Source: Adineta steineri
Taxonomy: Eukaryota; Rotifera; Eurotatoria; Adinetida; Adinetidae
Assembly (NCBI GenBank): GCA_905250115.1
Contig: CAJNOI010000292.1
Coordinates: forward strand, 22,175 to 86,174
DNA length: 64,000 nt
Reading direction: 5' to 3'
Shown here: in pieces, positions 1 through 12,765 of the stretch
Layout of the letters: every line of letters starts with the position of its first letter
How positions within the stretch are numbered: position 1 is the stretch's first letter
Position numbers and translations under genes: made by a program
Notes under the pieces: generated by a model
What the model was told of the DNA's origin: nothing
Databases searched by the model: none
The model's input: only the letters and a program-made list of their open reading frames with translations

Positions 1-2522
1 TTAATTCGTATGCTTGAAACATTACTTAAACAAACAATTCGTTCACGTATGGTTTGCATTCGAAATCAATTTTTTGAAAAAAATCAAATGTTATATGATG
101 GTGGACCATTTCAAAATAGTGGTTTTGCATTAGCACAAGGTTTTTATCAAGCGATGTTTGTTACACAAATTGGACCAACATTAACAATTGATACAAAATG
201 TTCATGTTTTTATCGAAATATTGATATGTTACATTTTCTATCGATTTATCTTGGACGAGATTTAAAAATCAATGGAGCTATGATGTCAGCTGATGAAAAA
301 CGTGCATTATTAAGAATGAAATGTTTGGAAATCATTACTGTTGAAACTCGGCATACATTTAATAAAATGGTTTATAATATTCGTGGTTTTGGTGATAATG
401 CTGATCAACATCCTGTAACAATAGATGGACCTGATGGTGATTCACGTAAAATGTCTGTTGCAGAATATCTTGTGGAAAAATATGATATTAAATTAAAATA
501 TCCACGTTTACCAACACTTGAATGTGTTAATAAAGGTGCACAAAATTTATCCTATATACCAATTGAATTATGTTTTGTTGAAGAATGGCAAATTGTTGAT
601 CGATCATTAATGACAACAGAACAAAATGCTGAAAAATCTAAACGTTCGATTTTATTACCTGAAGTACGTTTTAATAAAACAATGATGATTGCTAATGAAA
701 GAAATTTTAATAATGATCCATATTTAAAACATCTATCAATGACAATTGATACAAATGAAATGTTACAAGTTAAAGGACGTGTACTTGAACCACCCAATAT
801 TGTTTATCGAAATAATCGTATTGCTTCAGTTACAATTGGTAAATGGCTTATGAAAGGAAGTCTCTTACAGCAAACTACACGTGTTCATAAATGGGAAATG
901 ATTTTAGTTAAAGATGGAAAACGTGAACCAGGACATATGGATATGCAAAAATTAGAAGAATTTTGTCATATGTTACCAGAAACGACTCGTCGTTATGGAA
1001 TTCAAATGAATCCTCATTTTGAAACAAAAATTATATCTCATCATCAAATACGTCAATGTATTTATGATTTACATGCTAGTGGTGCTGAATTTGGTTTATT
1101 TATCTTGATTGGTGATTGTCCGGACTCATATCAAACTATAAAACGTTGTGCATTACAAGAATTTGGTATCATTACTCTTTGTAAGTTGATATTTTTGGTG
1201 ATGTCAAGTAATCCGGAAAAGAAAACTCCAGAAAGAAATATTAGAGACAATCTAATGAGCGTATTTCATTGAAGCGAGTATCCTTCGAGAAGCTCAGCAC
1301 GATCGATATCGTCGTTGTAGCAGTGGGTGATTGAGGGTGGATGTATATGTATGGATTACTCTTCTTTCACACCGACGGATTACTTGACATATTCGATATT
1401 TTTAATTAAATATTCTATTCTATAGGTTGTGATTTGGGTTCAATTCGAAAGCAAAATAATCCTGGCAAACTTGTAAGTTATTTATTTTTTGGATTCTATT
1501 CAATTTGATTCGTTCTTTTTTTAGAATGCTTATATTGAAAATGTTGCACAAAAAATGAATGCACGTTTAGGTGGAATTAATTCAACTGTATCATTTAAAA
1601 AAATATTTGATGATCAACCTAAATCCGATGGTGATGTTTTTATGTTTATTGGTGCTGATGTATCACATGTTGTTGTTTCTGAACGTAAACCATCAATAGC
1701 AGCTGTTGTTGCAAGTGTATCACCAACATCAACACAATATATATGTCGTTCAAGTGAACAACGACCAGTAAAAGATAAAAAATATTCATTAGAAGTTATT
1801 AAAGATTTTCAACCTATGACACGTGATCTTTTACATGTATTTGTACAAACAAATAAACAATATCCAACAAAAATTGTTGTTTATCGTGATGGTGTTGATG
1901 AAGGACATTTTCAAAAATTACTTGATAATGAAGTTCAAGCACTTAAAAATGCTTGTTTAGAAGTCTATGGTAATCGTCCATTACCTAAAATAACATTTGT
2001 AATAATAAAAAAATCACATAATACACGTTTTTTTGCTCCCAATGGTCAACGTATAACAAATATGGCAGCAGGAACTGTTATTGATACAACTATTGTACAT
2101 CCACGTCAATTTGATTTTTATCTTAATTCACATGCTGGTGCACTTGGTACGAATGTTTGTTCTTATTATCATGTTTTATATAATGAAATTGAATTTACAA
2201 GTGATGAATTACAACAATTAACATTTTGGGTAAAGAAAATAATTTTAGTTTTTGTCTTCGATAGAAAATTTTATTTTATTCTTAGCTTTGTCATACTGAT
2301 GTACGATGTACAAAAGCTGTTAAATGTCCAGCAGCTGCACGATATGCTCATACAGTTGCTTATCATGCAAGATATTTTGAAAAAGAACCATATCAAACAA
2401 CATCACAATATCCATCAAATCGAGATACTGGACAAGTTGAAGATGATCTTACTTTAGAAGATATCAAAAGTAATTTGATCATGGTTAATAAAAATGTTAA
2501 AAACATGATGTGGTTTACATAA
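1..2522 (+). CDS. ago: Argonaute protein, 3' part (left inverted copy; 5' end outside window)
   Basis: This is the C-terminal two thirds of an Argonaute, the small-RNA-guided silencing nuclease. The window opens inside an exon. Inferred exons are ..1180, 1426-1472, 1525-2229 and 2286-2522 (stop TAA 2520-2522); the frame is continuous through all junctions. A PAZ domain precedes 'ELCFVEEWQIV' and is followed by MID and PIWI. The slicer residues are visible: Asp in GADVSH, Glu in SLEVIKDF, Asp in RDGVDEG and His in NSHAGALGT. The C-terminus is 'NMMWFT', like the aromatic/Ala end of Ago-clade proteins. Its coding exons are almost identical to the minus-strand copy at 37180-40604 (one Met/Ile difference seen in the first shared exon), but the first intron differs and is 26 nt longer. 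Argonaute identity is secure; Ago rather than Piwi clade is judged from motif wording. Confidence 0.93.
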
Positions 2523-3942
2523 CATAAAAGATCTATTAACTTTCGTTGTTTTGATATATGTATGCTATTGTGTTTACTTGAAAACATATCATGGATAAGA
2601 AGAAGAAAGTTAACCGAGTGTTCTTTGTATGTTTTCTATTTATTGTGTATTTGTATCACATTTCTATATTATTTTCATGTTCTCTATATAGTTTTGTTTT
2701 TAAGTTGATATACTATCGAGTTTAGATTTTTATATTTGTGATACTTTTACGAGACAAACAAACTTATAATAAACAAGAAAAAGTTAGAAATAAACTACTA
2801 CCGGAGTTTTTAAAGAAAAGCTTATAACTCTTGAATGGAAAGTCATAGCGAACTGCCGGTTTCACCATGCAATACAGGGTAGTTGGGGGCACATGCCTAT
2901 GCGTGAAAAACATTTCCATAAAGTATCTTTTCAAATTAATTTTAGTAGACGAATCCTGAGAAAAGTGTTCCTTCGAATTATTTTAGTGACATGCTGGAGA
3001 GCTGAACACAAGCATTTTCAATCTAAAAGGTGTAATAAATATTTGTAGTTAAATGAGTACTGACAATTGCAAGTAATAGCGTTATGGCTTTGAATTTTGT
3101 GCTTCTCATTATGAACAAATTTCCTGCACAGAAATAGTTTTCATGGGGAAAAACAACGAATGATCAAAAAATAGATATACTCTCAAAATCAAATAATGTT
3201 TGTAATACTGATGGTATTTTTTCTTTTTCAATGTTCTTTAAATAAATAGATTGAATAAAAAATTCAATTATGCCAAGGTGTGAGTGTGGTTAGACGTGAG
3301 TATTCTTTCTATCTCACACTCACCCTCAAGGATTGATTGAGTTCCATATAACTCTAAACTTATTTCAGCACTTAGAATAATGAAAGAAAAAATATGTAAA
3401 ACGTTTTGCAGCAAATATTTCCGATTAAAGTATTTTTCATAAGCAACAAAATTCAGTTTTAACTTAATACATCGAAAAACAATATCAAAATTTTCATTGA
3501 AACAGTAATTTTTAACTTTTAAAAATGAACATAAATTAATAAAAAATTGATTTATTACTCTTTCTGTCTTGTATTGTCAATAAAAAAGTTAATACACACT
3601 TGGGTTTTATTAGAATAAGTACGACATAGAACCATTTTTAATAAACATCATTTCATATCTAATAGATTCACTTGTTCATCAAATTATTTCTACAAAGTAG
3701 TTTACAACCACTAACTATTTTATATCACTGAAAACCAAGAACTTGGATTTTTTTGCTACACTTTACTTAATAACTATAAAAAAACAAGTAGACTAAGAAA
3801 TACAATATAATAAGCAAAGAAAAAAGTATAAAATTAACATGTTAGCATAACTCAACATGAAGATAAAATGTATATGGTTAATTAATAATTTCGATGAAAA
3901 ATGCAGGATATTCCAGAAGCACGAATATAATTAACATTAATT
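2523..3942. other. Convergent intergenic region of the left arm
   Basis: This 1.4-kb AT-rich stretch lies between the tail-to-tail Argonaute and NACHT/HEAT genes. It contains no supportable gene. It holds a GT-rich/CA-rich inverted pair at about 3277-3336 (gtgtgagtgtgg ... cacactcaccct), a member of a dispersed stem-loop family. The whole stretch has a same-length homologue at 35760-37179 in reverse orientation. Confidence 0.7.
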
Positions 3943-4576
3943 TCATGGATTTGATGGTATCGCAAAAGATAAATGCAGTGCTTTTGCCTTATTAGTAAAA
4001 GCTTTAATGAGTTCATTATGCAGTTTCAAATTTGGAGCACGTAATTCTATTAGTTCTTCATTATCATACACCATTAATTTATCTTCATTGATCAACACAG
4101 CAGCACCCTTCTGAAATGCTATTTCAGTCACCGGCAACAACCAATCAGCATCTTGAGTATCGAAAAATTTTCTGATTAATTCATTCAGTGAAACATTTTT
4201 CAAGCAGTCTAATGGTCTTCCACACAGGCAAAGTTTTGAAATTAATACTGGACCAAAAGCAATCATTATGGATGATGACTGTAAAATATCATCTATAGCA
4301 TTTTTAGCTTGATAAGATAATTTTCCATCATCATCATGTATATTCACAAGCTTAGTTATCACTTCATTCGTCGCTACTTTTTTGCCCATAGCCCCGAGAG
4401 CTTGACATGCATAGTATCTGACGGACTCACTCTCATCTTCTAATGCATTAATCAGTTCAGTGATCACTTCATTCGTCGCTGCTTTTTCACCCATATCCCC
4501 GAGAGCTTGACATGCATAGTATCTGACGTACTCACTCTCATCTTCTAATGCACTAATCAATTTAGTGATCACTTCA
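3943..4576 (-). CDS. NACHT/HEAT-type protein, C-terminal fragment (left copy, runs into gap)
   Basis: Only the last ~210 codons are present. The reading frame is open up to the N run, so the 5' part is missing or lies in the gap. It starts inside a HEAT-like repeat, shows about two and a half repeats of the 35-residue type 'EKAATNEVITELINALEDE', and then a conserved ~110-residue C-terminal region shared with the complete homologue at 31326-35759 (for example 'KNVSLNELIRKFF', 'KGAAVLINEDKLMVYDNEE'). The two C-termini differ at many residues, far more than the neighbouring Argonautes do. In the repeat, the positions after 'VR' are YY in both units, unlike any unit of the right-hand gene. The homologue has ART and NACHT domains upstream; whether this copy does cannot be seen. 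The gene could be complete in the animal and merely cut by the assembly gap. Confidence 0.85.
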
Positions 4577-4676
4577 NNNNNNNNNNNNNNNNNNNNNNNN
4601 NNNNNNNNNNNNNNNNNNNNNNNNNNNNNNNNNNNNNNNNNNNNNNNNNNNNNNNNNNNNNNNNNNNNNNNNNNNN
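4577..4676. other. Assembly gap of 100 N
   Basis: Exactly 100 undetermined bases, the usual placeholder for a gap of unknown size. It separates the left inverted-repeat arm from the rest of the window and truncates genes on both sides: the NACHT/HEAT gene on its left and the NHL-repeat gene on its right. Confidence 0.98.
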
Positions 4677-4733
4677 TATTCTTATAAAAATCTTTTATTT
4701 CATTCTTATGTTTCTTTTTTTTTCATCGTATAG

Positions 4734-5763
4734 TTCCATATTCACCACCCGAAGATTTTATTATTAAAACTGTTGATAGTAAGTAGAAGAATGAAGTTAT
4801 ATTCTTTTAAGAAAAAAATGGGTTTTAATTTAAGCATGGACTCCAACTGATGCTGATCGAATTCATCTTGAACCAACACAAGGTCGTCGAAATAGTCATG
4901 GTCGTTCTGAAACACGTTATAAAAATGGTTCATTTCGTCAAGTATTAAAATGGGATCGTTCGTTAGGTCAATATGGTGATGGAAATAATGCATTTCGTGA
5001 ACCAAATAGTGTTGCATGGCTTGAATCTAGCAAAATAGCTGTTGTTGATACAAATGCTCATTGTATTAAAGTCTTTCATAGTGAAACAGGTCAATTCGAA
5101 TATTCATTTGGTCGTGGACGAACATTAGGTTGTCAAAATTTACTTTATCCATATCGTATAGCTGTTGTACCAGGTGGAAATGATGAATTAGTTGTTATTC
5201 AACGTCATCCACGTCCACAAATTCATGTCTTTAGTTGTTCAGGAGAATTTATTCGTCGATTTGGTCAACATTTAGAAAAACCACGTGCATTAACTGTTGA
5301 TCAATCACATCGTATTATTGTTATTGAATCACAAGTACAAAAATTACATATATTTTCATTAGATGGAAAAATTCTTTCATTCTTTCATTTAAATGAACAT
5401 TTACAATTTCCAACATCGATTTGTTCAAATAATTATGAAATATTTATATCTGATAATCATCTTCATACAATTAAAGTATTTTCATATAGTGGACAATTGA
5501 TACGTGAAATCAAAGAAGCAAATTATATAACATATCCAACAAATATTAAATTAAATTCGAAAGGACAATTAATAACAATTGATAATCATCAAGGTTTAAA
5601 TATAACTGTTTATGATGAATATGAACAAAAGAAACGTTTAGGTGCATATACAGCTCGAATCTGTCATTCACAAATTCTTGATGTTGCAATAGAATCAAAT
5701 TCAAATATTCTTCATTTAGCATCAAAAGATTATCGAGTTTATACATATCAACTTCCATTGTAA
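4734..5763 (+). CDS. NHL-repeat beta-propeller protein, Brat/TRIM-NHL-like, 3' part
   Basis: Inferred exons are 4734-4778 and 4835-5763; earlier exons are lost in or beyond the N gap. About 310 residues of the last exon form an NHL six-blade propeller: repeated 'PNSVAWLESSKIAVVDTNAH', 'YRIAVVPGGNDELVVIQ', 'PRALTVDQSHRIIVIE' and 'PTNIKLNSKGQLITIDN' blades. The end, 'LDVAIESNSNILHLASKDYRVYTYQLPL', is the closing blade typical of Brat, NCL-1 and TRIM2/3/71 proteins ('VLASKDYRLYIYRY'-like). In that family the propeller binds RNA or protein partners for post-transcriptional repression. Whether RING, B-box and coiled-coil domains exist upstream cannot be seen. The start codon is not in this window. 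Confidence 0.85.
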
Positions 5764-6819
5764 ATATTTCAATATTTAAAAATAATGAATTTAAATTTCG
5801 ATGTAGTTTTCTTCCTTTTTTTTTGTCGTTTATATATTGAGTTATGTTTTTCTTATTAATTTTTTTTTCGAAATTCGAAGTTTACCTTTTTTTTTGCATT
5901 TAATTATTTTGTAAATCCGTATGTCGGTGCAAAGTTTTTTTTTTCGTATCCGAAAGATGATGTAGTATATAGAGAATGCGTTAATTTAATAATAAAAAAA
6001 AATGTTTAATAAAGTTTATTCAAAAAATAAAGATACATTAAAATAACACCTCTTTATTCTGAACAGTGAACATTGTCACCTCTTTAATATGAACATATAT
6101 ATAATGTTTTTTTGACCCCATTCTACTTCTGTCATATATTTTGATGAGCTTTCGAATTCGAATATAAATGGTGAAATTTAGGAATAGATCCAGTTTTAGT
6201 TTTACTCTAAGATTTATATATACGACCAAGGGGCAGGTGAGGGGGATTTACCTGAAAACTATTTCTGGACTAAATCTATTCCTAGAAATAGGCAGTGGTG
6301 TAAATAGGAGGGAGAGAGCGCGGCGCCCCCTCCCCTGCTTCCGAAAACTAATAGGAAAAAAAGAGGTTTACACCCCCTGCTTCTAGAAAGTTCACTTTTT
6401 TTGACCATTGAAATAGAAAAACTAGGGTTCGCCCCCTGTGCTCTGACACCTGACTTACGCCCCTGGAAATAGGTATTAGTTTTTCTTTTTTTAATATCCG
6501 TTTATATTCGAACTCGTATTAGGCAGCTATACGCTCATAGATTCATATAAATGATTTTGTTTTGTATTTGTGCGACATCTATTTTGTATAAGTTACGATT
6601 AGTCAATGTCATGACTATTGTAAAATAAAATGATCGACTATCATTCGTTCGTTTATGAAACAAGTATGAAAGAAGAACAAATGTAACCGAAGCAAGCAAA
6701 TTATGATTGACTATGAAGTTGAATATATATTCTATTACATATTCTCGTCAATTTTTTCGTCTTTTAGATCATTTTTATCATGTAGTATGAATTAGTTTAT
6801 CTCATAAAAGTAACGTCCA
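5764..6819. other. Intergenic region with a GC-rich patch
   Basis: This is the 3' flank of the NHL gene and 5' flank of brm. Positions ~6225-6470 are strikingly GC-rich for this genome (runs such as 'gcgccccctcccctgc'). An imperfect inverted pair, 'ggaatagatccag' near 6181 and 'ctggactaaatctattcc' near 6265, lies at one side. This may be a transposon relic. No gene is supported. Confidence 0.5.
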
Positions 6820-9800
6820 ATGATGATGAATCAAATACCACAACAACAACAACAACAAACAAGTATATTTTAAACTATACTATCGTAATAAAATAACTTT
6901 TTTTTCATAGTGTATATGTCAAATCCAGGTATGGTTGATAATCAAATGATGTCAACTTCATCAAATCCATCATCAACATCTATGGCAATGAATACTTCTC
7001 AATCAACATTATTTAATCATCAAATAAGTGCATATAAATATCTTATACGTAATCAACCTGTACCCGAACAAATTCTTATGATTATAAAACGACATCATCA
7101 ACAATTCTATCCACCAAATGCTGTTATATCAAAACAACCATCAAGTTTATCACCAAATCCATCACAAATGATGGATTCACGTTATAAACCACCAATAAAT
7201 AATAATCTCGGTCCACGTTATTATCCACCTGTACAAGTAAATGGTACAACAAATGGATCTATTCAAATTCCATTAATCACAGACAATCTAACAAATTCAA
7301 ATCCATCATCATCAACACCAAATCGTTTAAATAATCTTCGTATAACATCAATATCAAAACCAATTGGTATTGATATCCAAGAAGTTATTACTGAACGTGA
7401 TAGTCGTATACAAAATAATATTTTAATACGAATCAATGAACTTGAAAAGAGTTTACAAACAATAACACAAGAACATATTCGTACAAGAATTATGATTGAA
7501 CTTAAAGCACTTAAATTATTAAATTTTCAACGACAAGTTCGATCAGAAATAGTAACATGTATGCGTTTAGATACTACACTTGAAACAGGTACAAATGCAC
7601 GATTCTATAAACGTCCAAAACAATTTGGTTTACGTGATGCACGTGCAACAGAAAAATTAGAAAAAACACAAAAAGCTGAAATTGATCGTAAACGTCGACA
7701 AAAACATCAAGAATATTTAACGGCTGTATTAAATGCTGCACGAGAATTTAAAGAATATCATAAAGCAATACAATTAAAAACAAATAAATTAGGACGATCA
7801 ATTGTATCATGGCATCAAAATACGGAACGTGAACAAAAGAAAGAACAAGAAAAACGTGAACGTGAACGTATGCGTCGTTTGATGAATGAAGATGAAGATG
7901 GTTATAGGAAATTAATTGATGAAAAAAAAGATAAACGTTTAGCTTATTTATTATCACAAACAGATGCATATATAATAAGTTTAGTTAATCTTGTTAAAGA
8001 ACATCAAAATGATTTAAAAAAGAAGAAAGCAGACAAAAAACCACCAAATTTTTCTAATGATGAAAAAGATTATTTACATGTTAGAGTTAAAAATATGACA
8101 ACTGGGGAGATTAGAGATGGACAAGATGCACCATTAGAATCTGAACTTGATGTATGGTTAGAAAAAAATCCGGGTTGGCAAGTTTTACCCAAAGAAAATA
8201 GTGATGATGAAGAAGATGATACATCACGTTTACCAGAACCAACTACTCTAACAATACCAGCACCAACAGCTGATGAACAAGAAAAAGGTATTGTTGAAGA
8301 TGAAACAATTGTTAAAGAAGTTTTAACAAAAGCTAAACAAGCAACAGAAGATGATGAATATCATACAGCATCATTAGATTCCTATTATGCTGTTGCACAT
8401 CGAGTTAGAGAACGTGTTACAAAACAATCCGAACTTCTTGTTGGAGGAAAACTGAAACCTTATCAAATACAAGGTCTTGAATGGCTTGTTTCACTATATA
8501 ATAATCATCTTAATGGTATTCTTGCTGATGAAATGGGTCTTGGAAAGGTATTGACATTCGTATCAGAAATAATAAATAAATATTTCTATTTAGACAATTC
8601 AAACAATTGCACTTATTACTTATTTAATGGAAGTAAAAAAAGTCAATGGACCTTATTTAATTATTGTACCATTATCGTAAGTTAATATTATTATAAAATT
8701 TTATTTTATCTTTTATTCTTTTCTTAGTACATTAGCTAATTGGGTTAATGAATTTGAAAAATGGTCACCTGGTGTTCAAACAATTATCTTTAAAGGTAAT
8801 CCACAAGTACGTAAAAATCTTGGTTATCAATTACGAAATGGTAAATTTAACGTACTATTAACAACTTATGAATATGTCATCAAAGATAAAGCACTCTTAG
8901 CTAAAATCAAATGGCGTTATATGATTATAGAGTTCGTATAAATTTGTTTTTTTCATTTATTTTTGAAATATTTTGCTTCTTTTTGGTTTCTAGTGAAGGT
9001 CATCGTATGAAAAATCATCATTGTAAATTAACTCAAATCCTTAATACATATTATATAGCTCCACATCGTTTATTATTAACTGGTACACCATTACAAAATA
9101 AATTACCCGAATTATGGGCATTATTAAATTTTCTTTTACCATCCATATTTAAATCATGTACAACATTTGAACAATGGTTTAATGCACCATTTGCTACAAC
9201 ATTGGAAAAAGTTGAACTTAATCCAGAAGAAACATTACTTATTATAAGACGTTTACATAAAGTTTTACGACCATTTCTTTTACGTCGTCTCAAAAAAGAA
9301 GTCGAATCACAATTACCAGATAAAGTAAAACTATGAACAAAAAACAAACAAACTATAAAATCAGAAATATTTTCTTTAGATTGAATATGTTATTAAGTGT
9401 GATATGTCAGCATTACAAAGAGTTATGTATAATCATATGCAGACAAGTGGTATTGTTCTTACAGAAGATAAAGTAAGAATTATTTTATTCTCTTTCTCGT
9501 AGAGAAGAGATAAATTGTTTGCTTGATTGAATGTCCGCAGGGTCAAAAAAACATCGAAAATCGATTTTTCGAGGTATCTTGATGAGGAAACTTCAAATCT
9601 GAGGTCCCTCAAGTGACCATGTGGAGGGGAATGGGTCAAAGGTCAAAAAAACATCGAAAATCAATTTTTCACGGTTTTTCCAGTAAATGTGAGGAAAATG
9701 CATTTCTACGAGAAAGGGCTAAGCGAGTCCTCGGACGAGCGTTATTTGTAATATATCATCTGCAGTTTCTTTTTGTTGCATATTATCTAAATCGAAATGT

Positions 9801-12765
9801 TATTTTAGAATGGTAAAAGTGGTAATCCAAAAGCATTAATGAATACTATAATGCAATTACGTAAAATCTGTAATCATCCATTTATGTTCAATGAATTAGA
9901 AGAAAGAATTGGTGCACATTTAAGTTATACTAATGGTGTTTGTAATGGGTATAAACAAACTAATTATTAATTATGAAACAAAAAAAAATTGAATTTTTAA
10001 TTGTAGATCTGATCTTTATCGTGCATCAGGTAAATTTGAATTACTTGATCGGATATTACCGAAATTAAAAGCAACAAATCATCGTATTTTACTTTTTTGT
10101 CAAATGACAACATTAATGACAATCATGGAAGATTATTTTACTTATAAAAGTAATTCAGAAAAAAATTATTTTTAAATATTTATTTATTTCTTTTTCTATA
10201 GATTATACATATTTACGTCTCGATGGTCAAACGAAATCTGAAGAACGTGGTGATTTATTAGCAAAATTTAGTGAAAAGAATTCTGATATATTCATTTTCT
10301 TATTATCAACACGTGCTGGTGGACTTGGTTTGAATTTACAAACAGCCGATACTGTTATTATATTTGACTCCGATTGGAATCCACATCAAGTAAATAAATT
10401 GATTTTTGTTTTTATAAATATATTTTCTTCTTCGTAAGGATTTACAAGCACAAGATCGTGCACATCGTATAGGACAAGTTAATGAAGTTCGTGTACTTCG
10501 TTTAATGACAGTTAATAGTGTTGAAGAAAAAATCTTAGCTGCTGCTCGTTATAAATTAAATGTTGATGAAAAAGTTATTCAAGCTGGCATGTTTAATAAT
10601 AAATCAACAGGCAATGAACGAAAACAATTTTTACAACAAATTCTTTTACAAGAAACAGAAGAAGGTGAAGAAGGCGAAGAAGATGAAGTACCAGACGATG
10701 AAATTATTAATCAAATGATTGCACGATCTGAAGATGAATATAATTTATTTAATGTTAGTTTTTTCAATTTAAGATAAAATATTAATTATCTCCATTGGTT
10801 CGTTTTTGTTTAGAGAATGGATCGTGAACGAAGACATGCTGAAGCAAGACTGGCAAATCGTAAACCAAGACTCCTTGAAATGTCAGAATTACCTGCATGG
10901 TTAACAAAAGATCCAAAAGAATTAGAAAAAGCTATACAAGATCAAGAAACATTAGATTTATTTGGACGTGGTACGCGACATAGAAAAGAAGTCGACTATT
11001 CAGATTCATTAACAGATAAAGAATGGCTAAGAGTAAATAGGAATTATTATTTTTCGCATTATTCGCAAATATTGAATATTTATTTAGGCTATTGAAGATG
11101 GAACATTAGGTACAACAGATCACGATAAAAAACGTCGACGTAAACGAAATATTGGTAGTAATATGGGTCTAGATGATGATGATGATGATGATGATGATGG
11201 ACAACAAGATGAAATTGATAGTAAACAAGATGATAATGATGCCGATGTAACACCTACAAAAGCTGGTAGACGAGTTGGTAAACGAAAATTAAAAGAAACA
11301 AATAAAAAATGTTCCGAAGATCCTATTCCACCGAAATTATTGAAACAATTAACAAAATTATTAGATTTTGTTGTTAAATATCGAGACAAGTAATATTTAA
11401 ATTTTCTTTTATCATTTCTTTTATTTCTTCCGTCTCATTTCAGTGAGGATAATCGAATATTAAGTAAACCATTTATGCGTTTACCAACACAAAAAGAATT
11501 ACCTGAATATTATGAAACAATAAAACAACCAGTTGATTTTAATAAAATTAAAGTTTGATAGAAAAAAAATGAATAAAAAAAAATATTTTTTATCTATTTA
11601 TTTTAGAAAAAACTTAGTGAAAATCGTTATCGAAGTTTGGATGAACTTGAAGCTGATGTTATGTTATTGTGTAAAAATGCACAAGAATTTAATATGGAAA
11701 ATTCCAATGTAAAATTTTTTACCTTTTGTTTTTGCTTCACTGATACATAAATATGAATATTTAGATTTATGAAGATTCAATTATTCTCCAATCAGTATTT
11801 ACAAATGCACGTGAACGTATGGAAAAAGGAGATATTCCAGTTAGTTCAGCTTCCGAAGAAGAATCCGATGATGATGGTAAATAAAATAATTCAGAATTTG
11901 AATTAATCAAATAAAAAATATTTTCTTTTAGAACCTCTTAAAAAACGTGTCAAAAAAGAGACTAATGTAAAAAAGGTAAGCTTGTATGAATTTACTTCAT
12001 CAACGATGTCGATATTCATTCAGAAAAAAAAATTCTATTCAATACATTTACTACGGATATCATAGCATGAAATTGCTTTAAATAGGTGTTTCTCCCATTC
12101 CTTATCTTTTTTTTCATGATACACAGTCATGCATACGAACCGTTTGTTTGTTCTAACTGATTCAAATACACCTATGATATGTCCTTTTTCCTTCGATGAC
12201 GTACTATATGTCCCTCTATAATATACTGACGTCGATTTTTTTTTGTTGACCCTGTGTTGTCATACATATGAAGTACTTACATTAAACAACTAATTAATGT
12301 CTCTACATAATGAAACAATCCTTGTCGCTTATGAAAAATGGCATACAGTTAACTACCTTTTTTTGCTTCCAATCGAAAAATTATATAGATGAAAAAGAGT
12401 ATATCATGAGACAATACTTTAGAAAAAGAATGTAGTTATATATATGTATTCAATCATGACAAGATATATTAACTTAGCCTTAGCTAATTAATATTTCACA
12501 CTTAATATTAAAATACTTGATTGTTTTTTGTTATTACTTTTAGAAATCTCAAACTCAATCCCGTACATCTGGTAATAGTACAGGTAGTCGACGTAAAACT
12601 CGTGTAATGAGTGATGATGAAGATATGATCATGGACGAAACAAATCAAGTATGTTATAATCTATCAATATATATGTATATATCTGTTTTAATTTAGTCAT
12701 CATGTGGTGGCGGTGATGATGATGATGAAGAAGGAACACGTGGTTCTGGTTCGCGTCAGAAATAA
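6820..12765 (+). CDS. brm: Brahma/SMARCA2-4 SWI/SNF catalytic ATPase
   Basis: ATP-dependent nucleosome remodeller, the motor of the BAF/PBAF complex in the nucleus. There are 18 inferred exons: 6820-6862, 6911-8547, 8594-8676, 8728-8931, 8994-9324, 9380-9472, 9809-9948, 10007-10149, 10202-10389, 10439-10753, 10814-11032, 11088-11389, 11444-11552, 11607-11708, 11765-11876, 11932-11975, 12544-12648, 12697-12765, giving about 1412 aa with consistent phase. Domains in order: poly-Gln N-terminus, QLQ ('[18 protein letters not shown]'), HSA (basic helices at ~7640-7890), BRK ('[19 protein letters not shown]'), and the SNF2 ATPase with Walker A DEMGLGK, the DEGH box split over an intron, '[11 protein letters not shown]', and the helicase C lobe with '[13 protein letters not shown]' and '[10 protein letters not shown]'. 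SnAC then follows, ending in a bromodomain with its acetyl-lysine Asn (KNAQEFN). The start is the first ATG of exon 1; the splice A|TG regenerates a second Met. Acidic Asp/Glu runs near the C-terminus are normal for the family. Confidence 0.96.
9541..9680. repeat. Pair of direct repeats with palindromic core inside a brm intron
   Basis: The 336-nt intron 9473-9808 is much longer than its neighbours. It holds two ~40-bp near-copies about 100 bp apart starting with 'ggtcaaaaaaacatcgaaaa'. Each contains a self-complementary core ('tcgaaaatcgatttttcga' in the first). This looks like a small repetitive insertion; its origin is unknown. Confidence 0.5.

Larger units (their letters stand above)
1..4576 (+). 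repeat. Left arm of a ~4.57-kb inverted repeat (Argonaute + NACHT/HEAT 3' ends)
   Basis: This block matches the reverse complement of about 35126-39675. Position n on the left pairs with roughly 39676-n before the first intron and 39702-n after it, right through to the NACHT/HEAT stop codons (3943 versus 35759). The intergenic stretch has almost exactly the same length in both arms, and by eye is roughly 85-90 percent identical in the pieces compared, while Argonaute exons are nearly identical. The arm is cut by the window edge on one side and by the N gap on the other, so its true length is unknown. It could be an allelic or ohnologous block placed in palindrome on one chromosome, a segmental duplication, or a scaffolding artefact. 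Confidence 0.9.
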
